A program made the translations under genes and the position numbers. Shown here piece by piece: positions 47,424 to 57,924 of a stretch of DNA of 64,000 nucleotides. The stretch is from Aphrophora alni (lineage: Eukaryota > Arthropoda > Insecta > Hemiptera > Aphrophoridae): the NCBI GenBank assembly GCA_963513935.1, contig OY740765.1:78031054-78095053 (forward strand). Reading direction: 5' to 3'. The number at the start of each line of letters is the position of its first letter. The stretch's first letter is position 1. The notes beneath the pieces were generated by a model. It was not told the DNA's origin. It searched no databases and saw only the letters and a program-made list of their open reading frames with translations.

Positions 47424-47739
47424 GTAGGGAGTGGGGGGAGCTATGTGAAGTAGTGCTGGGAACACGGATCTTGTAAATGTCATGGCCAATGTTTTCTCAG
47501 ACCTTGAACGTTATGCAAATTCCCACATGTGAACATCTGCTCTTTGCTAATTCCCACACACACACGCACATCTGTTCTTTGCTAAACTAAAAAAAAGTTA
47601 TAGGACCGTGAGATTAATTTACATTCCCATACTTGCACATGTGTCTGACTAAATAGGTATAGAGTGTTTCAAAAACAATGTATTCTCAATAATTCATAAG
47701 TATTATACTAAAAACTACGAAAATTATTTTAACTTACTA

Positions 47740-48302
47740 TTAGTCATCGTCTGATGAGAAGTCGACGAGATATGTTCCTGCTACTCCTGACGTAGATGGA
47801 GCATAAGGGTCGTGGCTAGGAGGATCTGGAGAAGGTGATGGTGAAGGGGCGTAATTCTCATGGCATAGGAGATCTGGGGTGGTCGAAGAGCTGTGCTGTG
47901 CCCAAGGTTCGGGCTCCGGTTCAGGCTGGGGCTGAGGGTCCATCGGTTCCTCCAGGGGCGGTTCCTGGGGCTCTAAGGGTTGTGGGTCTCCTGGATCGAC
48001 CCATGGGCATCCACACCTCTGGAAGGTGTTATAACATACCTCTATGTTAAAGCCCCAGTTTATACCAGGGCATCCGCGCCCAAACAAATGCCTCTGCGTC
48101 CTCGCCACAGTTCTGAAAAAGTATTTCTTCTTATTATTTTTATATTGTATTTTTACTAATTATGATTCTTTTTATGAACAACTCACCTTTCTGCATGTCT
48201 ACAGCATTTATCCAATGCGTCCCTGATCGTCTCATGGAAAACTACTTCTTCTTCTTCTTCCTCTTACGAAGTTTCTGAATTATATCCCGATTCGTCACTC
48301 AT
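47740..48302 (-). pseudogene. Two-exon acidic/proline-rich protein at the Polinton right end
   Basis: Exon 1 (48187-48302) starts at ATG and ends at donor GTGAGT. Exon 2 (47740-48112) follows acceptor TTTTTCAG, with matching phase. Exon 1 has SDESGYNSETS, a TAA at codon 13 and a Glu run, then a HETIRDALDKCCRHAE segment. Exon 2 continues through RTQRHLFGRGCPGINWGF, IEVCYNTF and CGCPW into a Pro/Glu-rich region (PQPQPEPEPEP) and an SSDDD tail. I do not recognise the family. An acidic N-terminus with a Cys cluster and Pro-rich tail would suit a nuclear regulator, but that is speculation. It is the first gene inside the right repeat, transcribed leftwards. Confidence 0.55.
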
Positions 48303-48910
48303 GATTGCAGTTTAAACTATCTAGACCAGTTTAAGCACTCTACATAAATGTAGAAATATTACGAGTTAGAAATTATAACGGTTTATTTCGTAATCGCAAT
48401 CGGAAGCCGGGTGGGGGTAGTGTATGCTTTATAGGTTACACAGAAGACATTAGCTTCAGAGGTTGGGGTAGTGTGTGTGCTTTATAGGTTAGGTTAGTCT
48501 AGCTCGAGCTGCCGAGGAGAACGGAGCTATAGTTTTGTCAAGATGTGTGACTGCCTAGAAGAATTTGACGGGTCTGAGCCTCCCAACTTGTTTCTTGTAA
48601 GTAGATTATTATTATTATTACTGATGAGATTTTCAGCTATCGTTGCAGGTCAATATAGATTCGGTATTATTCAAGTTCAAGAGTTTCAAGTTCATGATCG
48701 AGGTTATGGATTGGGGGTACTGGGGAGGGGATGAAGTACTTCCTCGAATTGTAGCATATAGGGTTTAAATATAGTTGTTGTTTTTAGTGAATGTGTTGTG
48801 GTACGTTCTTTCTCAACCTCAATCATATGTATTCGTTATATAATCATTGTCACCCAATTTTAAGTTAGTCTTCGCCGAGCTGTTGAAGAGGACGGATCAG
48901 GGGTATGTTT
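48303..48910. other. Space between right-end gene and right TIR
   Basis: Contains partial duplicates of TIR sequence (GTGTATGCTTTATAGGTTAGGTTAGTCTAG at about 48418-48502). A short plus-strand ATG reading MCDCLEEFDGSEPP from 48543 is followed by a donor-like GTAAGT at 48598. No gene can be claimed. Confidence 0.4.
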
Positions 48911-49589
48911 ACTGTCTAGTAATTTCTTCTGTGAAAGAACATGGCCTCCTTCACAGAAGAAATTACATGCAGAGTAGTGTATGCTTTATAGGTTAGGTTA
49001 TATCTTAAGTTTAGTTAGTCTAGGTCGAGCTGAAGAGCAGGGCGGATCTGGGGTAAGTTACAAAAATTGTTTGATGTAATATTGTGTAATGTAGGGTCCC
49101 AGGTGACGTAGCATAATACCATGGGATCGGGTGCCCCAACGACGTCATCTCCAGTGACGACATTGTGACATCTTTTTGAGACGTCATAATGACGTCGCCA
49201 GAAATGACGGCTTTTGGGATCAGGTGCCCCATGGTATTATGTGATGTCAATCTGGGTTGAAGTGCCCTATGGTATTATGTGACGTCAATCTGGGCTGAAG
49301 TGCCCCATGGTATTATGTGACATCAATCTGGGCTGAAGTGCCCCATGGTATTATGTGACCTAGTATTGTGCTTTATAGGTTAGGTCAATTGTTAATTTAT
49401 GTTAGTCTTCGTCGGGACGGCGAGGAGGACAGTTCTCGGGTAAGTTATAGGTTAACTTGGTGTAGGGGCATCTGGTTCTAGTTTAATTTTGGGTCGCTCT
49501 GTTTCACTGGAAGTGACGTCAAGGGGTTTGGGGCTTTTGTTATCAGGTGCCCCATGATTTGGCTGGGATCAGGTGCCCTAAGTTCTACT
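48911..49589 (-). repeat. Right terminal inverted repeat of the Polinton
   Basis: Inverted copy of 27795-28510. It holds about four copies of the ~38-bp unit with TGACGTC-like sites. Outer tip TTCTACT at 49583-49589. Confidence 0.92.
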
Positions 49590-49768
49590 TGTGTACATAA
49601 GTATTTTTGTCACAACATAACTCTTAAAATTTTTTGTTTTCTGATTGTATTAGCATTAAATAACCAATAATTTTATAAATTTAATAATTCTTTTTAAATG
49701 GTTATTTTTCTTAACCAAAGAAGTCGGTCAAATTTTCATGAATCTTAATTTCCGTTCAAAATTAACCA

Positions 49769-50046
49769 TTTAATTACCTTGCATTGAGGTGTTACCGTCA
49801 AACAATCCTTACTTGTAGTTTACACTACCTTATATGACGCGTTTTGACTATTTGTCAGTCATTTTCAAATATTAAAAAACACTTAACAACACATATTATT
49901 CACATTTAAAAACACGATTTAATATTTGAAATGTGTTTTTTAATATTTGAAAATGACTGACAAATAGTCGAAACACGTCATATAAGATAGTGTAAACTAC
50001 AAGTAAGGATTGTTCGACGGTAACACCTCAATACAAGGTAATTAAA
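49769..50046. mobile_element. 278-bp fold-back MITE
   Basis: Near-perfect inverted arms of about 130 bp (TTTAATTACCTTG... and ...CAAGGTAATTAAA), with TGACTATTTGTCAGTCATTTTCAAATATT and its complement nearest the loop. No ORF. It sits 180 bp outside the Polinton right end. Confidence 0.88.
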
Positions 50047-51182
50047 TAGTAATTAATTATTAACAATCCAGTTGGGCTATAAGCAAACATAATTTAACCA
50101 TTTAAATCAATTTAAAATAGGCTAGGTAAAATCATAATTCGATGGCATTACTTTTTTATTAATCTTCCCTATAAACTTTTTTTTTTCTGTAGGGTAAATT
50201 GCCTAAGTAAAACTTATTTTCCCTATCACTTTTTTTATTTCTTAATAATTTAGGGTAGGTATGGAGTATATAATTTTTTTTCTGTCTAGTCGCCCAAATT
50301 GGTAAGTCAAATCATATTTCCTTTTTATATAGAGCACATTTAGGAATAATAATTATAATCGTGATAAAATCTCCTTGTTTTTAGATAGCCTGATTAAATA
50401 ATGAATTACCCATACCAAAAATAGTATAATAAATAAATAAAAATAACAAACTTTTCAAAAACGGTAATAAAATTATAACGAAAAATGGGATAGTTATCAT
50501 GAATTAATTAATAAATTTTTGTTCTTAATTTTCAGCTCCTTTGCAATCCACAAAATTTAATCATTAACTTAATCTCTCAGTGGAAAATCTCTTAGTTTCA
50601 TTGACAAACATATGCTAAATAACTCCAAAATCTTGATTACAATTGTATAACTTACCCCCATTTCCTTTTCTTCTACTTCTATCAGTGAATCAGGACTTCC
50701 TCCAATGTTATTAATGTCTTTCAACTTCAACGAAACTTTAGTTGTATTCCTCAATACTATAGCTGTACTAAGGCTCACTACCTAACTAATCTAAAATATT
50801 TTGTTCGATTTTAGGCTCAATAATTTTTAATAAAATCTGTTGATTAATTACACACAAACAAATGACTTATATACTTTACAAAACCTAAACCGGTAAAAAG
50901 TTTGTATGCCGTAACTTGGTTATTATAGAATGAAAAGTCTCCAAGAATCGCTAAACAGCTGAGTAAAAATAATAAAACCTGACAAATAACATTACTACAA
51001 ATCAAGAAAGCAGTAAATAAATCGAATAGGTACAGTTAAAAAATAAATAGTAATAATATAAACATTGTTGTGACACATTAAAAAAAGTGTTGCACAATTA
51101 CAAGAATACTCGTAGTTGTGAAAATACTTATAGTTGTGAATCTGGTCCAAGAGTTGTCACTACTCGTAGATGTGCATGAATG
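50047..51182. other. Intronic sequence without recognised features
   Basis: AT-rich. No gene seen. Confidence 0.4.
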
Positions 51183-51545
51183 GGTTAATAATGGTGTAAA
51201 CACAAATTTGGAAATAGTTGAATTATGGCATAACAACTTAATTGCAGCTTTTTATTCCCATAATAACTTCGAGCGACTTTTAATTATATAAAATGTACTT
51301 AAGTATAATAGTGTGTTTTTCTCGTTTAAATTGCTTCTTCAAAATTGGCTAGTTTTGCGAGTGGTGTTGCAACGAGAGAAGAGTTGTGAAATGATCATAT
51401 TTTCAAAGAGATCCACATCCTCCGGTATGGGGGTACTTGATATGTTGGTACAATATGTTGTAAAATGTTTCCGGGTTAAGTTATTAATAATAGTTATTAC
51501 CATCCCCCTATTAGCCATCACCCTCAAAAACGGCTATACGTTGCA
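51183..51545 (+). repeat. Dispersed direct repeat right of the Polinton
   Basis: Second copy of 27348-27687, same orientation (GAGTGGTGTTGCAACGAGAGAAGAG; TTAAGTTATTAATAATAGTTA; ...GTTGCA). Confidence 0.65.
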
Positions 51546-51599
51546 ATAAAATATACAGAAAACCAACCACAGTAGATACCACTATACATGCAGAATTTC

Positions 51600-52800
51600 C
51601 CCATCCCCATGTCTCAAATAAACTATGGAAAAACATTGCACAAATTTTCTCACTCACCCATCTCCAAAACCAAATTAAAACTACCCAAAACTAATCATCA
51701 CCAAAAATGTCATTCTAGTAGTTGTCAATTAAAATACCAAAATAAAGAATAAAAATGAACCATGGACACCGTCTCTGGTGGTGGTGCTTCTGGTGACTGC
51801 ATTTGCGACTATAACACCACCTGTAAGTTATCTGAATAAATTTCAACGTCCTTTTAAAGTTGTAAAGCCCTTTTTGAAACTCTCTGTATTATAATTATAA
51901 TAATCCCATTTAACTTTTTTCAGTAAAGGAAAAAAACAATACTTCTGTTTTATGAAAATAACACTACCTACCATTTAAAATCTAGGAGAACCCAAGGTCG
52001 AAATCTAAGTTAGATTTGTGTGACTAATTTAAATTAACAAAGAATCTGCTAACATAATAATAAACTCAACAAAATAATAAATACAACATAAATAAAAGTA
52101 TGTAATCTTATCCTAAATATAAGGAAAATAAAAAACTCGGGCAAAATTATTTCAGATTGCAGTAAAAATATACAATTTTAATTTAATTTAACAGAACAAA
52201 TTTATTCTGCACAATTTATTAACTGTAGTAAAATTCATCACAGTCTAATCAATTATGGAATACTGGATGAAAACATTACATCAATCATCAAAGCAAAAAA
52301 ATAAAGTATCAATGTATAAAATAGTTAAAATACATACAGAACCCATTCTCACATGACCAAAACTAATTTTTGTATAATTTACAAAATTGTTACATTATTA
52401 TATTAATTACTATTACCTTTACAGTTATTTCATATTATCTGGAAATCTATTATAAATCTTGGGAGCAACATAAAATATTTGAAGGTAAAAATATTTGAAA
52501 GCCGTTTTAAAATATTGTGACATATCATATTTCAAATTGGACCTTAATTTTGCTTTAATATACAAATTGATTGATCAACCTATTTCCATTCCTTAAGAAA
52601 AATAAATATTGTAAAAACATTACACAAACTTTCTCACTTAAGCCTATTCCCAAAACCAAATAGAAACAAACCGAAACTAATCATCACCAAAAATTTAGTT
52701 CGGTAATTGTTAATCATAAATTAAAAATAACCACAGATGCTGCTTTTGATAAAATATATTTTAATAAAGATCTAAGCTTGCTTTCCTTGAACCATAACTG
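51600..52800 (-). repeat. Two inverted copies of the dispersed repeat
   Basis: About 51600-51775 and 52610-52800 carry the complement of the block found at 10.8 and 23.4 kb (TTGCACAAATTTTCTCACTCACCC, CCAAAACCAAAT, TAATCATCACCAAAAAT). The 51780-52600 stretch between them has no gene. Confidence 0.5.
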
Positions 52801-53414
52801 TAAATCATATTAGATTAAAATGAAGCTTTTAATGATAGTGGTCAAGGCTTATTTTTGTAATATTATTTTACTTCCGATTTTACACACAGGTTTGGGTCAT
52901 TAATTTCCACACTTCACTGAAATTGGAACAAAATCGGTAGAGTTGATGTTGAAAAATGGTGGACCAATATGATTTGTTTGGGTTGTTAGAAGTATTTTGA
53001 AGTAAAATGTGATCAAAATTGTTTTATCCGATTTGTGTTTTTTTGTATGATAACTATTCACAAATCTTGAGTTAATAATACAATGAAAAAAGTCCCAAGA
53101 TATGACCAAAATGTGTTCACATACCAAATTTGATTAAAATTAGTTTACACATTTGTGCTGTACAGAGAGATACCATTCCCATAACTAGTTTTTTTAGACT
53201 CACGGATATTAAAAAAAAAAAAAAAATTCTCGATATCGATTTTTAACTAGTCATATAACTTTCTCTAATTATATACACGAGAAAATAATAAACTGAACAA
53301 TTTTTTAAATATAAAAATATCCTAATGTCAACACAAGAAATTGTTTAGAGTTGGAAAATGTGTTAAATGTTTATATTTAAATTTTAAACAAGTCCATTTT
53401 GAAATTGGTTCACT

Positions 53415-54485
53415 TAAATCTGTCGTGGCCCAACCTTTTTGCTCTATGAGCCACTTTTATCACTATAAGGTTTAGGTGTGTCACATGAGGGGCTTTTTTT
53501 TAAAATCTGTACTACACATATGCCATAGGCTATGTATGCATGAAATAGGATGGCTATAAACCTAAATATGATATTTAGTTGAATTGGAAAATATTGCAAG
53601 TACAAACACACCTGTAATGATTTTACTTTCATTCCGTTTTTTAGTTTTATATAGAAATTTTTATAGAACTAATACTTATTCTATGTGTAAAAAGTTATAA
53701 TATTTATCAATTCAATGAAAAAATTTAGTTTTGGAGATTCATCATGAAAAAACTATATTTTGAGATTTTCTCTTGTATAAGTTTATTAAAGTAAATCAGA
53801 TACAGATGACAATAGCAGTGTTTTATTAATATGAATTGTTATTAGAATTATTACATTAAGAACTGAAATTTATTTTTATAAACTGAAAATTAAATATTAA
53901 AAAAAAAAAAAAAGATTAAGATACATTTAGTAAGCATACATATATGAATTATATTTTTTAGTAAACAAAGTTATTCTAATACTAATACAATGTAATGTGG
54001 CTTTTGAATTTTCATATTTTTTAAAGAATTTCTTCTATATTTAGATTATAAATAAATATTGGGTTTGACTTGTAAGTTTATACTTTATAGAATAAAACTA
54101 GAACACCAATTCTCCTAAATATTAAGTTTATTTCTTCAAAAGTGCTTCGACGACAAAGTTGCCATTTCAGTGATGCACGAGTTACAATAATTGAACCATA
54201 ACCAACCTTACTGAATGATTGACATTGTGTGGCTGCACCTGCCACTGCCAGTTTCTAAGGTTTCATTCTCCCACTTCAGCCGCTATGGGGCTCAATGATA
54301 TTTATCAATGTCACTTCACATAGAGATTCCTGCTTATTTTTGCATACTTAAAATAATATGTTATTTCACTTTTTTTTTTAATATTCAAGAGAATAAGATA
54401 TTTTTTCATGTTTTATCGTGTGCCACTTATATGGCTCCATGTGCCACTAATTGGCAGACGTGCCACGGATCGGCTACCACTGAAT
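53415..54485. other. Possible hAT-like non-autonomous remnant
   Basis: The outer parts share words on opposite strands: GTGGCCCAACCTTTTTGCTCTATGAGCCAC at about 53424 and, at the right, GTGCCACTTATATGGCTCCATGTGCCAC...GTGCCACGGATCGGCTACCACTG. The right end read on the minus strand (CAGTGGTAGCCGATCCGTGGCAC) resembles hAT-type ends. No ORF and no 8-bp duplication found, so this is tentative. Confidence 0.3.
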
Positions 54486-54622
54486 TAAACTATAATGTTT
54501 TTTAAACCTGTTTAAACTTGTATATGTTTCTACCAGTTCTCTGTATAAAATATGTAAGGGGACTAATTAACTTGAAATTGCTCATTTTTGTTCTATATAA
54601 TATCTTTTAATTTCTTTTACAG

Positions 54623-54795
54623 AGTAGAATTTACCGTTGGTAACAGTCCTATCAACAAATTTAGAATGATTGAACGACATTATTTTAGAGATTCACTCTT
54701 GAAGAGTTTTGACTTTGAATTTGGATTCTGTATTCCGAACAGCAATAACACATGTGAACACATCTATAACTTTCCTATACTTTCATCATCTCTAG
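54623..54795 (+). CDS. unc119: UNC119 lipid-binding chaperone, internal exon D
   Basis: Acceptor TTTTACAG ends at 54622 and donor GTATTT follows 54795. The carried frame gives [36 protein letters not shown] and [10 protein letters not shown], the C-terminal half of the lipid-binding beta-sandwich, nearly collinear with vertebrate UNC119. The last coding exon (the conserved DSFYFVD-type end) was not found up to 64000, so the gene continues beyond the window, or that exon was missed. Confidence 0.95.
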
Positions 54796-55385
54796 GTATT
54801 TTTTATTTTTTAATACATGTATTTTTTGAATACTGTAGATATAGCTATAGTTATAGTATGTTTTATCTACATAGTGTTCAAAAAAATATCAGAATGGCTT
54901 AATGTCTCTGGTTCTAATTTAGATAGAGATGAAACAAACAGAGTTTTGTGAAATCTACAGGAGTGAACCAAGTGTTTAATAATTTAAGTAGTGTTAGGAT
55001 TAAGGGTTAATTTAGAATTTATAGTTAAGTTAGAATATAATAGATAAATATTTCATGTCCACTTGATATACACTAGAGTATAAAGAATCATGGCAGAGTA
55101 CAAAAGTTAGGTAATTGCTTGGCTTGCAACCTACGAATTTCTCACAATTGACTAAAAGTATATAAACCAAGGTTGGTAGAAAATTGATGTGGTATCGATG
55201 GTTGAACGGGAGTTGACAAAGGTTACTGGGAGGTCAGATTCAGCAAGGAGTTATTGACGGTCAGTTGTCGGTGGCTGGATTTGGCATGAGGTTGCCGGGA
55301 GGTCATAACCATTGGGATAGCTCTGGAATGAAAGCTTAGGATCTTTAACCTGTAAATTAGTTTAATGTTGAATGTTGATAATGAA
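54796..55385 (+). other. unc119 intron, no recognised features
   Basis: No gene seen. Confidence 0.4.
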
Positions 55386-57131
55386 CCCTAGAACACTAGT
55401 GTGTTGTAGTAGACTGTTATTACTAGAGTACGTAGATTGTACATGTTTTTTTTTTTTAGTTTTGTTTGTTACCAGGCAATTTTTTTACATTGCACTAATT
55501 GAAGTATTTATAAAAATGAATAATACGTTACTTTACCAAATACCTGTAGAAAACTACCAATATTCAAATTTGGAGGGGGGGGGGAAGAGGGGGATAGTAA
55601 TGGAGTCAGAGAAAAAAGTTGTTAACTAGAGGAAAAAAATCAATAATCCTTTTAACAGTAAAATATTTACTACATTAGTAGATGTAGTAGCCTACAGTAA
55701 ACATGTCATTTTACTATTAATAAGACAACAATTACATTAGTCCAAGTTGGACAACACAGTCTGTTTATTTCCTATACATGGTAGCTATGCACAGTTGGGA
55801 AATTTCTTGATTGGTTGTTGACATTTGCTTCTTTTTCCAGTCACAAAAGCTGCAATACTTTTGTCGTCCTTTTGATGAACCAACCTCTGTTCTGCTAAAG
55901 TCCCAGGACCTTGTAGATGCTACTCCTCAGTTCTTGGGTTAAGTTAGGATGTCTGAGTCTCCCTCTCTGCCACTCCTCACACAGTTTTTCATGGAGTTTT
56001 ATCATGAAGCTATGCCGTGACAAAGCTTTCCCCTTCTTGTTTCTGTAGAAGTTGTGCACATATATTATGTATGCGTTGATGACTGCTATTTTTAACATGT
56101 TAAAGAAATAACAAAGTGGCCACCTTTTGGTTTTGCGACCACAGTTGGCAGCTTGACACATTTGGTCAAAGGTGTCGACACTACCTTTTGTAGAGTTGTA
56201 TGTCATGATGATTTCAGGTTTTCTTGTAGCCTCATTTATTGCTGGGCCTTGGTGCATTGTTGACAATAAGGTTACAAGTTTGTTGCTTTTGGCTTTGTAA
56301 GAGACAACAGTTAGATCTTCGTGAAATAAGAACATGCTACTGCTTACTTGACAATTTATGTACTTTTGGTCTGTTAAGTCTTTTGGTAATTCCCTCTTGT
56401 TCTTCTTTATTGTGCCACCAGTTGTCAGGTGACATTCATTCAGAAGATGTTCTGATAATGGCACACTCGTGAACCAATTATCCATGGTCATGTTGCGGTT
56501 ACTACCTAAAATTGTTCCACCAACTAATTTTTCAACGAAAAAATTGGCTGCAGGTTTGTGTGCAGGAACTGTTCCCTTTCCTAAGTAAGGAAGAGCATTT
56601 AGCATATACTTAGTGCTATTGTCACACATCATGATGATTTTCATTCCGTACTTGTTTGGTTTATTCGGAATGTACATAAGGAATGGACATTTCCCCCTAA
56701 ACCCAACCAATTGTTCTTTAATTGTTACGTATGAGCTTGCTTTATAATGTGTCTTACAATTTTCCACAAACACATCCTATATTTCTGATATAGCTGCCAG
56801 CTTATTGTCAATTTTCCGCTCTTCCCTGGTAGTTTTGTTGTCAAATTTTACGTATTGCACACAGTACCTAACTACTAGCGACACGCCAAAATAACGTGTT
56901 AAAGTTTTCTTTGACTACTAGCACTACGTAATGTTTACGTGCTGTAAAAAGAATAAACGAAAAAGTCGAGACTGAACGAACGCAAACCACTACTACAACC
57001 ACGCCGCCTCAAGGGCAACTGGCTGCTGAAAGCACTGCTCGTCAGGCATTGGGCTAGTATGGAGGGGAGGATGGGGATGAAACAAAATATCAGCACCACA
57101 CGTCACATTTACGTACGCTAGTGTTCTAGGG
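55386..57131 (-). mobile_element. piggyBac transposon, 1.75 kb, with CCCTAGAACACTAG ends
   Basis: The left end CCCTAGAACACTAG and right end CTAGTGTTCTAGGG form a perfect 14-bp inverted repeat. The right flank is TTAA (57132-57135) and the left flank is TGAA (55382-55385), a TTAA with one change. The interior holds a broken minus-strand transposase. It lies in the last visible unc119 intron. Confidence 0.88.
55895..56950 (-). pseudogene. piggyBac transposase (DDE_Tnp_1_7), N-terminally broken
   Basis: The open 3' part (56773-55895, 292 codons) contains QLVGFRGKCPF, MYIPNKPNKYGMK, NMTMDNWFTSVPL (second catalytic Asp), GGTIKKNKRELP and SVDTFDQMC (third Asp). Just upstream in the same frame a TAG replaces a Trp-like position (about 56777). 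KFDNKTTREERKIDNKLAAI precedes it, and another stop lies further up, near 56920. The position of the first catalytic Asp, in the TI-x-EQLVGFRG motif, is Lys. The C-terminal Cys-rich domain is missing. The copy is inactive. Confidence 0.88.
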
Positions 57132-57135
57132 TTAA

Positions 57136-57640
57136 GCATATTAGAGATAATAGTCATTAATTAGAGATGTTTTACATGTATTAATGAACTAAAGAAATTG
57201 TCAATACAAACATTTTTAACACTGAATTATTGATTGCTCAAATAATTTCATTTTGAACCTGACTCCAAGAATCTCTTTTGATTCCCAACAGTACCATATA
57301 CAGGATATCTCAAAATTTAATATTTATAATATTTAATATTCATAAAATGTGATTTTCCTCGGCTTTGTTTTAAAGGAACTACGAAAAATATTTTTTGTGC
57401 TTTCTTAAAGTAGTGCAAAAAATATATTAAATGTATATCAAAAAAATTCCTGATTTATAATTTTAATGTGATAAGCTATCTTTTTGTTCAATTGAAGAGA
57501 AAATATCAAAATTATTAAAACATATTCTAAGTCAGCCTGCTTGGATAAAAGAAATACAAAATGAATTATTTTTAATTGATTTAGAGAGTGTTCCAGAAGT
57601 AAAAGTTTATATTAATAATTTAAACTAAGCATATTTACAT
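57136..57640. other. AT-rich sequence, no gene seen
   Basis: No recognised feature. It may include the decayed 5' part of the mariner remnant that follows. Confidence 0.35.
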
Positions 57641-57644
57641 TGCC

Positions 57645-57920
57645 ATAGGTTAAGCGAACTGGGTTTCTCAAATAGGTCGGAGAGGGCCAATGGAATGGGA
57701 TGCAAGGTCAGCTGAACTCTCCTCTTTAGATTATATTTTTTTGGGGGCTACTTAAAAAACAAAGTCTAAAAACTAGGCCAAATGAAAGCAATGATTTAGT
57801 GCAGTGAATATTCCATGAAGTTGTAGAAATCCTTCCTGAGTTACTATAGAATGTTATAAATGGATTATTACAATCGCCTAGCTCGGTGATGAACTACTCA
57901 AGAGAAACAGTTTAGGCATT
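57645..57920 (+). pseudogene. Mariner-like transposase C-terminal fragment
   Basis: One frame, with several stops, reads a shape matching the end of insect mariner transposases: VKRTGF followed by GEGQWNGM, then LNSPL and IIFFWGLLKKQS (equivalent to the third catalytic Asp region, D-Y-F-x-W-G). Next come RPNESNDLVQ and HEVVEILPELL. The Asp itself is not preserved in this frame. No terminal repeats were found. Confidence 0.5.
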
Positions 57921-57924
57921 TATG

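Larger units (their letters stand above)
27795..49589 (-). mobile_element. Polinton/Maverick (adintovirus-like) element, 21.8 kb, decayed
   Basis: Terminal inverted repeats of 716 and 679 bp begin AGTAGAA and end TTCTACT. Six-base flanks TGTCTA (27789-27794) and TGTGTA (49590-49595) differ by one base, consistent with the 6-bp target duplication of Polintons. Diagnostic genes inside are a protein-primed-type PolB, a retroviral-type integrase with chromodomain, an adenain-like cysteine protease, and candidate jelly-roll capsid genes. All recognised genes are on the minus strand. The integrase gene is split by a TTAA-flanked transposon. Stops and frameshifts in most genes, and an integrase active-site change, indicate it is no longer active. 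Confidence 0.93.
26314..54622 (+). other. unc119 intron between exons C and D (28.3 kb)
   Basis: Donor GTAAGT at 26314, acceptor TTTTACAG ending at 54622. The intron contains the 21.8-kb Polinton plus repeats on either side. 26314-27347 shows no gene. Confidence 0.85.

Noticed and set aside
48543..48734. Plus-strand ORF starting MCDCLEEF with a GTAAGT donor
   Set aside because: Too short, no recognised domain, opposite strand to all other Polinton genes; could still be a small first exon.
27795..49589. Interpretation as an active virus or endogenous adenovirus
   Set aside because: Integrase, TIRs and target duplication identify a Polinton; many stops and the split integrase show it is inactive.
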